Shown here one piece after another: positions 34,116 to 43,546 of a stretch of 64,000 bases of DNA; position 1 is the stretch's first letter, and each line of letters starts with the position of its first letter. The position numbers and the translations under genes are program-made. The DNA comes from Actinernus sp. WN-2022 (lineage: Eukaryota; Cnidaria; Anthozoa; Actiniaria; Actinernidae). The DNA lies in NCBI GenBank assembly GCA_030867875.1, contig JAOWCC010001634.1:97133321-97197320 (forward strand), in the 5' to 3' direction. The notes below the pieces were generated by a model. The model was not told where the DNA came from and did no database searches. It saw only the letters and a program-made list of their open reading frames with translations.

Positions 34116-34168
34116 AAAAAGAATGAAGAGAAATTGGTATACGACCTCTCTTCATTCTTTTTTTTATT
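34116..34168 (+). terminator. Hairpin plus T-tract after the first gene
   Basis: AAAAAGAATGAAGAG (34,116-34,130) pairs perfectly with 34,148-34,162 across a 17-base loop. T-rich sequence follows immediately. It sits 20 bases after the stop codon at 34,095 and before the next gene at 34,221. Giant viruses such as Mimivirus and their virophages end and polyadenylate transcripts at such hairpins; the same role here is an inference. Confidence 0.55.
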
Positions 34169-34541
34169 TTTATTTTTAAACAATTAGACAATAGATTGGC
34201 CTATAACATACGTCGCTAGTATGGATGACTTTCTTAGCTTGTTTGGTTCCGCGTTTGGTATTAATCCTCGTATTCCACAGTTACGTCTTAACCACCAGGA
34301 AACGTGCCCAGAATGTATCTGTCCAATGGAAGTGCAAGGAATGGAATTCGTATGTCCCACATGTGGTCTTGTTTCAGAGAATGAACCATGTGAAGAAACG
34401 ATCTATCCTACTAATAGGTTGCATATAGTAGGTCCGGATAGCTTTCGGTATCAACATGATCTTGACCGTTCAAGCCAAACAGATAACCAAGAATTGCAAC
34501 GACTCACGATTATGCGAGAACTACAGTCATACAACACTATT

Positions 34542-37500
34542 CAGGGCCGTAGCAGGGTCAATACTATTGGGGGGGGCCATCTCGAGCGCCAACTGCGCGA
34601 TGCACGAACGCCAAAGGCGTTCTTCTCTAGGGGGGTCCGAAATAGCATTTCCAGCCTTCTGAGAGTAGTTTCCAGCAAGTTAAAACGGCTTTGAACTGCC
34701 AAAAAAAAAATTAAAATTGAAGTTGTACTTTCACGCAGTACCGTGAACGTCCTCAAATAATTCATGCTTAAATAATTTCATAAAATCAAATGAAAGAAGC
34801 TGGAAATATCCCGCGAAAATGAACAACAGCTATTTAAACAAGATCTAGTGTTCAACTTTGCACTAAAGGCAAAACCATGGATATGCGATCAGATATGTTA
34901 ATTAAACGTAATTGTATATAATTAATTGAACAGGTTTGTACAAATTATATTATGCAACTTGTCAGTGTTGTATGATGGATAAATTAACCTTCTACGTAGA
35001 CCCCACAGACACTAATAGTTCTTTGCCTAACTGGATGTCAGAGTTTGAGTTGACTTCGACAGAAAAGACAACTTTCGGGGCATATCGTTTGCAGTAAATC
35101 TTCCAAACAACTGCTTTCTGTTTTCATTTTGCCTCACAAACTCGTTGGCTGCAGTCACGAGGTCAATCTGGTCAGTCCTGTCCCTGTGTACATGGAGCAC
35201 CATGAGATGATTCAGCCGTGCGTCTCCGGTTGTTGAACGCAAATATGTCTTTACACGCTTCAAAGCGGAAAATGACCGCTCACTCGCGGCATTTGTTGCT
35301 GGAATTACTAACAGTAACTTGCCCAGCGTGCAAATCTCGGACAGAAGCAATTTGCGGGAATCATCAAGAGATTGAAAAAAGGTTATCAGATCATCAACGC
35401 TGAATCTTGACATGTCATAACCCATTGAGGCAGCGACTTGTGGCAGGAGTAACAGCTGGCCTTCAAGTTGAGAGGTATCGAAATCTTCACCATAGACTTT
35501 CAATACTTCAGCCAGCTCAGCATCATATATTTCATTGGCGGTAGCCTTCAGAAGGAGTTCCTGGATGTTCGTGTATACTTTAAAGTCCTTCTGGTCAAAT
35601 CGTGATGTGATGGCAGTTGTTGCAAAATCAATGGCTTCAAAATAGATTTGCTTGTAGTGCTCCTTGGCGGTTTGAGGAAAATGATGAGTTTGTGGTTGTC
35701 CAATCTCGAATTGTTTTGGTGCTTTTCTCTTCCTGGGAAGCTCGGGGTCTTTGATGATATCAATTTCCTTGTCTTTTCGCTGTATGATGCGAGCCCAAAA
35801 GAGATCAAATGATGCATCGTTCCGATCTCTTAACAAAGTTTTAACCACATCTCGCGCAAGCATATTTCCTTGAGCTGCTGAAATTGACGAACTCTGCAAA
35901 GCACGGCTCAGGTTGTCAGTTTGTCTCAGAAGTCTTTCGCCTAAAGAACAACCAAAGTAAAAACTAAACTGCGTCATCATACTTTTAACACCTATGATTC
36001 TGGATTTCATTTCTGTGTCCTTTAAGACCTCAAGCGACCACTCCCAAAGTTCCATGAGTTCATCATGATTATTTAGTACTGATGCTAATGCTTCGCCACG
36101 CACAGTCCATCGTGTCGGGCAAAGCGCATGAACTCCACGTGACTCATTTTTGGTTTCTGCTCTAATTTTATCTAATCTGGTGTTTCTTTGAGGGGATTTT
36201 TTTACCAACTTTCCAATTTCTCTGACTGTATCAAGTGAATCATTCATGCATTTCACTGATTTTATGGCATCAGCGACAGCCAAGTTCAAGGCGTGGCCAT
36301 AACAGTGTGTGTACAAGCACTTTTCATTGACAGATTTAATCTGTGTTGCCACCCCAGTCTTCTCACCTGCCATTGTTGCTGCACCGTCATAGCACTGACC
36401 ACGAGCGTTTTGAATGTCCAGATTCATTGACTGCAGGACATCCTTCAGTTTTTCTACCACCTGATCCGCAGTGGTTCTGGGCAGTGGGTACATCCCAATA
36501 AAGTCTTCGTGAATTAAGAACTTGTCGTCAACCCAGCGAATGCAGAGTACTAGTTGTTCCTTGATAGACACATCAGCTGTCTCATCGGCCATTATCGTGT
36601 AGAATTTTGCATTCTGAATCTGTTCTGATATTTTCCGTAGAATACCAAGAGCAAGAGCCTCGAGCATCTCGTTCTGAATTATCGGGGATGTATATTTGTC
36701 CGTTCTGCGATATAACCACTCCATTATTGCTGGGTTATCTTCAGATCGCAATTTCAGCAGTTGATAAAAGTTTGAGTTCTCCTCACTTACACTGTCGGTG
36801 TCCCAATTGCCTCGCAGTGGCTGGGGCCTGTCGAGCTAAATCGTGAGTAAAATACTTCTATTTTTGGCCTTTTCCTGCGCATGTTTGTCAGTGAGACAGC
36901 AACTCTCCGACATCACCGACTGTTGTTGCTGGTGCCGTAACATATCTGGCCACTGCTTCCCTGTAGATTCAGATGACTCGTGTTTCTGAAACCCTTTCTT
37001 TTTTTCCATTGCATTTTTCCAGTTCCCAAAGCCAATCCGTGTAAATGATGGATCTGCCTTTGTTGAGGAAAGCATATTATTTTGGATGGCTTTCAAACAA
37101 GTGTGGCAAAACACCGTGTCGGTTTCCTCGTCGTAATGTAACCATGATCGCTGGTCAAACCATGCTGGTTGAAAGGAACGCTTCTTTGTATTGTTTCCAA
37201 AGGTCTTTGTGGGGAACTTGAAGCTTTTTGGTTGATTGGGACCTTGTGACACTGATGCTAGACCTGGTGCCAGTAAATAAGGTTCTTGTCGTGTGGCTTT
37301 GATGCTAGAATTCGAAGATTCTGCTGCTTGTACGCCAGATGTTGTCTCTAAATCAGCCACTTCCGTTATCTGTTCTTCACTGTTTTCATTCTTCTCAGCA
37401 GATGGCTCGGGTCTCATCCAGTTAAGAAGTGTCCTTTGTCTTTGATTTTTCATGTTTGAAGCCATAAATGAATAAATTTCATGCTCTATCGAAGCGAAAG

Positions 37501-37628
37501 AAACACACAGGAGCGTGAAGAGCGTGACCGCTGACCAAATGTGCCTGTCAAAATAGAGCGTGGCCGCTGACCAAACGTGCCTGTCAAAATTATTGGGGGG
37601 GGGGGGGGCTCCCCCTGCTACGGCCCTG
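34542..37628 (-). mobile_element. hAT transposon (ZMYM1-type), 3,087 bp, 5-bp duplication CTATT
   Basis: The ends CAGGGCCGTAGCAGGG and CCCTGCTACGGCCCTG are perfect inverted repeats. CTATT flanks both sides (34,537-34,541 and 37,629-37,633). Poly-G tracts lie just inside both ends. The body carries a single minus-strand transposase gene. Most hAT families make 8-bp duplications, but a subgroup makes 5-6 bp; the intact flanking reading frame confirms 5 bp here. Confidence 0.93.
35027..37465 (-). pseudogene. hAT transposase, ZMYM1/TTF-type, one in-frame stop
   Basis: The protein starts most plausibly at MASNMKNQRQRTLLNWM (about 37,465) and runs about 810 codons to 35,027. A TTF-type zinc-finger region is seen near FQPAWFDQRSWLHYDEETDT followed by CHTC. 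The transposase domain (DUF4371-like) follows with YTIMADETADVS and GQCYDGAATMAG as aspartate motifs. The hAT dimerisation region at the end includes NAASERSFSALKRVKTYLRS, with the catalytic glutamate expected in that type. The reading frame is continuous across 36,751-36,838 except for one TAG codon at 36,836-36,838. This near-intact state suggests a recent insertion. Host ZMYM1-like genes share the domain, but the inverted repeats show that this is a transposon. Confidence 0.92.
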
Positions 37629-37870
37629 CTATTTATAAACAAAATTATGACCTCTCATTCCCAACGAATGTATTAGTAATCGTAACCGACGCATTCATTC
37701 AAGCGAAGAAAGTTTGTGTCAGGCGTAGCTATGCTAAGAGAACTATCTTAGCTGCATTGCTTTATCATGCATGTATACAATGTCAGTTCGTTCGATCTAA
37801 AAGTGAGGTTGCCAATTTCATGCAACTAAACAACGGATGCATCTATCGCGGCAACGACTTTCTACGATCT

Positions 37871-38248
37871 CTATGTGCTGATGATAAAATGTACTTTTAT
37901 TCCTAACTTTTTAGCTCCAATAGTAGTAGATGCTGAAATTAACCCACATATCCCACCAATAACACCAAGTGGTAGGCCAATTATGACACCAAAACCGGTT
38001 AGAGCAACTCCCAATCCAGATCCCGATAAAATCACAGATAGACCACCTGCTACAACAGAGATACCATGAACGATTCCTTGAGTACGCGCATATTTCTTAC
38101 GTACGCCATCATAGTGTTTTTCTTGAGTTTCTATATCCGAAAGCGTATCGCGGATTGTCTGTAGCCTAACATTATCTCCAGTACCGCCAGCAAGCGATGG
38201 ATAAACGGATGGTGCCGTTGGAAGTAGTTGAATAGAATCGCTTGCCAT
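37871..38248 (-). CDS. Small two-helix membrane protein
   Basis: 125 residues from ATG at 38,248. The N-terminal half is polar with a likely coiled segment (DTLSDIETQEKHYDGVRKKY). The C-terminal half is very hydrophobic and Gly/Val/Ile-rich (about residues 56-108), enough for two membrane spans. It overlaps the end of the TFIIB-like gene by 36 bases on the other strand. I recall similar anonymous proteins in cnidarian genomes, which would fit a conserved gene of this element family; this was not searched. Possible roles are virion membrane or host-membrane interaction (inference). Confidence 0.65.
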   Translation of the reverse strand: MASDSIQLLPTAPSVYPSLAGGTGDNVRLQTIRDTLSDIETQEKHYDGVRKKYARTQGIVHGISVVAGGLSVILSGSGLGVALTGFGVIIGLPLGVIGGICGLISASTTIGAKKLGIKVHFIIST

Positions 38249-38265
38249 TATGTCTATACTGTATC

Positions 38266-38933
38266 TTACTCAATCTTCAATGCGTAGCGTATGGGACGAC
38301 CACGGAAGTCTATGGTATTGCCTTTCTCATCATAAATCGTTAGACGAAGGCTATTTTGCATCGTACCAGAAGCTCGTATGACCTGGGGATTCATTAGAGA
38401 GTAAGTATTTTTTGCAAATCTTTCACCTCGGATATCTAAGATAGCCAGTACTTTTGATCGCTTTCCATCGAGAATTGAGAAACTAGAATCCACCACATCG
38501 CAGTGGATATATACTATGTGGGTCTCAAAGATATTTATATCGTAAGGACCTACCTTTACCTCTACGATCGCGTCGGTATCTAAATCCCCCCTACATCGTT
38601 TAATAAACAGTGCGCAGATATTTCTGCTTAGAATGATCGGTTCCTTGTCATCTAAGATCCAATCCCCCGTCGATAAGAGTTTCACGAATTTTATGATACC
38701 AGCATCAATTGCGGGTTTGAAGAGGGTCTGGAGACTTGCCATATCATAGTTCCCGCCTTAATTTCGTATGGAAACATCACACCATCGACATACCACTTAA
38801 AGCTCCCTGGCTTTGCTATGTTCCACCAACTATTCTCAATGGTTATCTCAACTAGTGAGATGTTGTTTATAAGAATGGGATTATCAAAGTAGACAATGTG
38901 GTCAGCCGATGTGATGGTGACATATAAGAGCAT
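38266..38933 (-). pseudogene. Beta-rich structural protein, two overlapping frames (probable frameshift)
   Basis: The frame from 38,933 (MLLYVTITSADHIVYFDNPI...) reads to WYVDGVMFPYEIKAGTM and soon loses sense. A second frame from 38,742 (MASLQTLFKPAID...) carries on to KIE at 38,266. They overlap by 52 bases. The composition is continuous, beta-strand-like, and the C-terminus (NSLRLTIYDEKGNTIDFRGR) resembles a jelly-roll or minor capsid/penton-type ending. The simplest reading is one protein of about 220 residues broken by a frameshift near 38,740; two overlapping genes are the alternative. A capsid role is inferred from fold-like pattern and context only. Confidence 0.5.
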
Positions 38934-38955
38934 ATTAAAGGTATAAACAGTATGT

Positions 38956-40599
38956 ATGTGTAGCTTTAATATGAGGAGGCACGGAGGTAATTTCAGCTAC
39001 CATTATGATGGGGGAGACGACGAGAGAGATGATGAGACCCCAACACAGAATGCTAATTTACGGTTAAAGGCTGATATTCTAGCTAGGAGAGATAAAGAGA
39101 GAATAGCTGAGGAAAACGAAAAGGTCGCAGTACTGAATGCCAATCTATTTGAGAAGTTCAAGAAAAAATACCCATTTGCAGATCCTAAGAAGTTCTATGC
39201 ATCTACGGATATAGATGGGCCCGGCAAATATTCGACGAGTATTTGGTTTCGAGATGGGGATTCTAGTTATGTGGTTTACGGAGATAATGTCTCCAAACTA
39301 CCTGCTGACATTAAAAAACGAATCGATACCGAGTTGCAAGGAACAAAAGGTGGTTTCCCACATACCTTAGTGCTATGGCCAGGTGTAAAATATCCTATTG
39401 CAGCAGTTCCTTTTCAAGAAGAAGCACAAGATATCGATCTCACTAATCTATTGATATATGTCACTCCAACGAAAGCATTCAAAGCAGGTGTCAAGGACAT
39501 ATTCAAGGAGACCATTGTAAAACATAGATCACTAAGTGAGGCTAATAAATGGTTGGCAGGACCTAATTTCAACCATTGGTCTCAACAGTTAAATTTCGCT
39601 ACGTGGTGCGCAACTTCTGGTTGTGGAGTGTCGTTGTTCGATCCACTCTTCAAGACCTATCCACCAGTCGTTCAAGGATTCCTACGATTTCATACGTATT
39701 TCACAATACGAAGAATTCTACATGAACTTGGTGGTATTCATGGCGTGCCTTTACCCGGTGATAGGGCTTTTGAGCAATTTGATAACTTCTACGACAAGTC
39801 AGCTCTTGAAAACTTATGCATCGAGTTTGGCTTATCTCAAACACCAGACTTTCGATGGGATGGAGGTAATAATCATGGTTTAGGAGACGTCTACGTAAAC
39901 TCTCATGGAAGAATGGTGAACTATACAGAGAAGTTTGCACATAACACTTCATACTCTGCGAAATGGCCTGGTGGTGACTTCAAATTTCCTAAGGAGAGTC
40001 GTACCGACTATCAGTTTTCGTTATCTTACATTAGCGATGGCAATGGTAAACAATACAATTGGTTCGTACCACTAATCGGTAAGGGCTTGACTGAGGCCGG
40101 ATTGGGTAGATTGAATAGATCAGTTGAGGCTTTCGCGTATTGCATTCTAGGTGCTCAACTAGAGGTTAATAGTCTACTTGAAGTAGCTATTCTTGAAAAC
40201 GATTTAGTGAAAAGCGTAAATAACTATCAGGTAGCTATAGATGGTACAAAGAAGAAGTTAGATCTAGCAATAGCTATAGGAGTGTGGTTGTTACCAAGCA
40301 ATCTAGTGTTCGATGCTCAAAAGATTAGTGGCTACAATAACGCATTCAAGATAGCGACAAAAGATATGGTATTAGGCTCAAACTCCATCAACAATGATCA
40401 CAAGAAATCAAAACCACATGATATGGAAGGAGATACGCAAAAGAAACAATTACCACACATCGCAAATCAACAAGTTTCATCTCCAACGATCAGTGAAACT
40501 GCAGTGTATCACTCACCAAATCTAGTTCCACAACATGAGACCAATCTAGCATTAGTAACTATCGTTTCATCTGGAATCGCATGGTGGTTATTTCGCTAA
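38956..40599 (+). CDS. Large conserved protein of unknown function, 547 aa
   Basis: The frame is uninterrupted from ATG at 38,956; a second ATG at 38,971 (MRRHGGNFSYHYDGGDDERD) is also possible. The first ~75 residues are charged and probably coiled. A globular central part contains FNHWSQQLNFATWCATSGCG, then RFHTYFTIRRILHELGG, PLPGDRAFEQF and GGNNHGLGDVYV. The last ~15 residues (LALVTIVSSGIAWWLFR) could be a tail anchor. The start lies 22 bases from the divergent gene at 38,933, so they probably share a promoter. I recognise the pattern as recurring in uncharacterised cnidarian proteins but know no function. It is the longest intact gene of the element, so it is likely a structural or virion-core protein (inference). 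Confidence 0.75.
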   Translation: MCSFNMRRHGGNFSYHYDGGDDERDDETPTQNANLRLKADILARRDKERIAEENEKVAVLNANLFEKFKKKYPFADPKKFYASTDIDGPGKYSTSIWFRDGDSSYVVYGDNVSKLPADIKKRIDTELQGTKGGFPHTLVLWPGVKYPIAAVPFQEEAQDIDLTNLLIYVTPTKAFKAGVKDIFKETIVKHRSLSEANKWLAGPNFNHWSQQLNFATWCATSGCGVSLFDPLFKTYPPVVQGFLRFHTYFTIRRILHELGGIHGVPLPGDRAFEQFDNFYDKSALENLCIEFGLSQTPDFRWDGGNNHGLGDVYVNSHGRMVNYTEKFAHNTSYSAKWPGGDFKFPKESRTDYQFSLSYISDGNGKQYNWFVPLIGKGLTEAGLGRLNRSVEAFAYCILGAQLEVNSLLEVAILENDLVKSVNNYQVAIDGTKKKLDLAIAIGVWLLPSNLVFDAQKISGYNNAFKIATKDMVLGSNSINNDHKKSKPHDMEGDTQKKQLPHIANQQVSSPTISETAVYHSPNLVPQHETNLALVTIVSSGIAWWLFR

Positions 40600-41648
40600 C
40601 GTCGTTTGTATTGCTCTATTGTGATCACCACTATAGCGACGATAAATAACCAAACGTTCTCTGCTAATACTCCAAGGGCCTTGCCAGCCATAGTAAATAC
40701 GAAACTCGCAATTGATCCAATCATTCCAGGTAGGATCTGTCCAAGTTTCTTTCCCATTTCCTTTAACAACTCACCCGTAGTTTTTAATCCCTTCTTTACT
40801 ACATCTGCCACTTTGTCGATACCATCTTTTACTGGTTTCGGTACGGATTTCGATAACTGGGAAACTATTACACAAACGATAGCACCAATAGCAGTTACCA
40901 CCGCAAGAACGGTCATTCCATACTTTCTGAAAATGTATTTAACCCTCTCATGTAGCGACGTACGTTCTAGTATGGCTTCTTCTTGACGTTCAATGAATTC
41001 TCTTGCCCTACTAATAGACATTAACTCCTTCTTAGCTACTTCTTTCTGAGCATCGGTCGATTCGGAGTCTCTAAGAATAGAATAATCATTTGCTTCCCGA
41101 TCAGCGAGTTGTCGTTCTGCAAATATTACTTCATTGGCAACTTCTTCATTATTTGGACCTAAGGCCTCTTTGAGAGCTTCCCTCATCCTTACACGTAATT
41201 TCTTATCTCCTTCGTCACCGACGAATAGACGTGTGAAGGGTTCTTTGCTTCCAAGTTCGCGAACTTTGATTTGTTCGTCTACTAAGGAGATTTCGATGTT
41301 ATGTCGAACGCCCGCGTCCATATATTGCCCCTTTACTATGTCAACCAGCATTTCTTTTGCCGAATCTTGAATGGTTTGTTCGAATGTGAATCCTCGAAGT
41401 GGGTCATCACTTTCTATGGCATAGTCATGCAAATCATCCATGGTAATTGTCTCACTACCTCCAGCTTCATCTTGATTATCACCCAATAAGCGAACCATGT
41501 ATTTTTTACTTGCTTCTCGTTCTCGTCGGTCTTCTTCATCTCGTTCTAGTCGGTCTTCTTCATATCGTTGTCATCGGTTTTCTTCATCTCGTTGTCGTTC
41601 TTCGTGTCTATCGGTATTATCCTCAGGTCTCACATCCTCACCTTCCAT
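40596..41648 (-). pseudogene. Charged coiled protein with membrane-spanning C-terminus, premature TGA
   Basis: The open part runs from 41,498 to 40,596 (300 residues). Upstream the same frame continues to an ATG at 41,648 (MEGEDVRPEDNTDRHEERQR...), interrupted by one TGA at 41,571-41,573. That codon lies in an Arg-rich D/E-E-D-R tract, so the stop is probably a CGA-to-TGA change. The whole product would be about 350 residues: an acidic/basic repetitive N-terminus, a middle helical domain, one membrane span at VLAVVTAIGAIVCVIVSQL, and two more in the last ~50 residues ending IEQYKRR. The gene ends 4 bases into the convergent 547-residue gene and starts 34 bases from the capsid gene. Function unknown; a virion membrane role is an inference. 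Confidence 0.65.
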
Positions 41649-41682
41649 ATTGAATATAACTACATATCTTGGTATATTCAAC
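41649..41682. promoter_or_regulatory. 34-bp divergent intergenic region
   Basis: Only 34 AT-rich bases separate the inferred start of the minus-strand membrane protein (41,648) from the capsid gene start (41,683). Any promoter must be bidirectional or lie inside the coding sequences. TTGAATATAACTACATATC and GGTATATTCAAC form an imperfect inverted arrangement that could serve both directions. Confidence 0.35.
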
Positions 41683-42921
41683 ATGATATCGTCGAAGTTA
41701 ATTCCCGCACAAGCACGAAGAGAGCCTCTCGCACTCAAAGCTCCACGTACATTATATAGGAAAACTTTCAACCCATCATCTTCTAATCCAGGAGAAACAC
41801 TCTATGTGGACGTACCAACTCTTGGAGAAAATATAGTGTTGGTTCCAGGTAGTTTAGCATTATTGGCTGATATAGTATTATCTGGTGGACATGCAAATAA
41901 TCGTGTTGTAGCAAACGTTGGACGATGCTTGGTAGTACATCGAATTTGTAAAGTTGGATCTGAGAAGGTAGAAGATGTCTCTCGCGTAGATCTATTACAA
42001 TCATATTCAGATCTATATCTCTCTACTCAAGATCGAGAATCTCGTATACAACAAGGTATCCAATCAGAAAACACAAATAAGTTACGATCTGGTTCTAGTG
42101 ATAAGAGCATCGCTAACGTTGGAGAGAACGCACTTCTAATCGCGTATGGTTCGAAATATAGAATTCCATTAGATGTCGATATCCTTACGCAACATGGAGC
42201 TCTATATCCACATGCACTACAAGATACCGTTTCATTCGAATTAACTCTCGCACCTACCATCGATATAATTATTGGATCGGACAGTACAAAGATAGGTACG
42301 TACAAACTCAATAATATCCAATTGGAATATGAAGCCATCAAGAACGAAACTCTAGCTAGAAAAGCGATGCACGCATATGAATCAGGCACTGCCTTCCTAT
42401 TCAACCATGCAGTCCACTTCAAGACCGTAACTATCGCTAAGGCAGTAGAATCTTTGATATCTCAGAATGTTAATGTCCCACGACGATCTTTCGCTGGATT
42501 GCTTCTACTATTCGTTGTTCCACATACCGCAGGTACAAGAGATAGTGAGTCATTCGTCAATCCAAGCATTTCTAAGCTTGAGATAGATGTTAATGGAATT
42601 CCAAATAGATTCTTTCCAGGGGGTATGTTACCACAAGATTTGTGGGAATCAGCAAAGGGATGGTTTGCCACATCAGAAGAAACGTCGATGACACCTACTA
42701 AATTCCATAATAATAGATTCGCCATTCTCGTTGATTGTCGAACAGCGAAAGACCCATCAGTTCATGGCGATGGCATGGCACAAACTGGTAGTGGGAAAGA
42801 TATTGACATTCGTATACATAGAACCGCAGAAGGCAGTGGTAATGTAAACATGCACATCTTCGTACTTTCGGATGCCCAGATCACGATATTGAACGGAGCT
42901 CTACAAAGTATTACATACTGA
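41683..42921 (+). CDS. Major capsid protein, probable double jelly-roll
   Basis: The frame is open from 41,497, but the first ~60 codons are low-complexity Ser/Arg, antisense to the charged tract of the neighbouring gene. The ATG at 41,683 (MISSKLIPAQARREPLALK) is the likely start and gives 412 residues. The product is beta-rich throughout with few charged helices. It has GETLYVDVPTLGENIVLVPG near the start, SKYRIPLDVDILTQHG and FELTLAP in the middle, and SGNVNMHIFVLSDAQITILNG near the end. Length, strand-rich pattern and position directly before the packaging ATPase fit the double-jelly-roll capsid proteins of Polintons and related viruses. The frame is fully intact. The fold is inferred, not demonstrated. 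Confidence 0.7.
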   Translation: MISSKLIPAQARREPLALKAPRTLYRKTFNPSSSNPGETLYVDVPTLGENIVLVPGSLALLADIVLSGGHANNRVVANVGRCLVVHRICKVGSEKVEDVSRVDLLQSYSDLYLSTQDRESRIQQGIQSENTNKLRSGSSDKSIANVGENALLIAYGSKYRIPLDVDILTQHGALYPHALQDTVSFELTLAPTIDIIIGSDSTKIGTYKLNNIQLEYEAIKNETLARKAMHAYESGTAFLFNHAVHFKTVTIAKAVESLISQNVNVPRRSFAGLLLLFVVPHTAGTRDSESFVNPSISKLEIDVNGIPNRFFPGGMLPQDLWESAKGWFATSEETSMTPTKFHNNRFAILVDCRTAKDPSVHGDGMAQTGSGKDIDIRIHRTAEGSGNVNMHIFVLSDAQITILNGALQSITY

Positions 42922-43546
42922 TGGATATCTTGGTAGAACACATTCCATTTAACGCACTAATAGTAAGTCCAACAAATTGTGGGAAAACCGGATTCATCGT
43001 TGAGATGCTTCGTGGTGCATTTCGTGGAAAGTTTGACTATATAGTATTAGTTTGTCCCACGTACGTACATAACAAAACTTATCGGGGATTTGCATATAAA
43101 GATCCACATTTCTTCGTTATATCACCACCACAGGATGCTATCAATTCCACATTGGAGATATGGGTGCTACATTTTGGACTAGTACTAATACGCTTTTGAT
43201 TCTAGATGATTGTGCTGCATCGAAAGATGTAAAAAGAAGAACTGATAAACTCGTCGATTTGGCATTCTCTGCTCGACATATCGGTCTATCTATTTGGGTT
43301 CTATCCCAACAATTAACAAGAATATGCAAACCTTTCCGTGAGAACGTAGCTATCGTTGTCGCATTCCATACCGTATCCGCTATTGATGGTAAAAAGCTAT
43401 TCGAAGACTATGGAGGTTCACAAGAAGATAAGGAATTTCGAGAAGAACTTAAATCAAATAAATTCGCTCGCATGTGTTTCTGTTTACGTCATCCATTTTC
43501 GGTAGTGTTAGAGATACCCGCACCAATAACATATCATGGACGATAA
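42921..43546 (+). pseudogene. Genome-packaging ATPase (FtsK/A32 type), frameshifted
   Basis: The first frame (from 42,921, sharing its first base with the end of the capsid gene) has a Walker A motif, SPTNCGKT at residues 16-23. It loses sense after about residue 78. The second frame (from about 43,160) has a Walker B motif LLILDDCAAS, then GLSIWVLSQQLTRI, typical of the sensor/arginine region of A32-like ATPases. The two halves are offset by one base change between about 43,140 and 43,185. Undamaged, it would be about 208 residues, normal for Polinton-type ATPases. It powers DNA entry into capsids in this family. The stop overlaps the start of the next gene by 11 bases. Confidence 0.85.

Larger units (their letters stand above)
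34221..37906 (+). pseudogene. TFIIB-like transcription factor, split by hAT insertion
   Basis: The N-terminal part (34,221-34,541) carries a zinc ribbon, CPEC at about residue 30 and CPTCG about 17 residues later, followed by an acidic segment. This is the arrangement of TFIIB and of viral late transcription factors. The C-terminal part (37,629-37,906, ending ...DDKMYFYS) resumes directly after the hAT element with alpha-helical, cysteine-containing sequence that could be one cyclin-like fold. Discounting one copy of the CTATT duplication, the two parts are in the same frame, so the gene was open when the transposon landed. In a virus-like element it would direct late or host-independent transcription. 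The last 36 bases overlap the convergent gene at 37,871. Confidence 0.7.

Noticed and set aside
41497..41682. Ser/Arg-rich N-terminal extension of the capsid protein
   Set aside because: This stretch is antisense to the charged repeat of the neighbouring membrane-protein gene, and a better start exists at 41,683.
42027..42725. Minus-strand frames of 131 and 87 residues
   Set aside because: They are shadows of the intact capsid gene on the plus strand.
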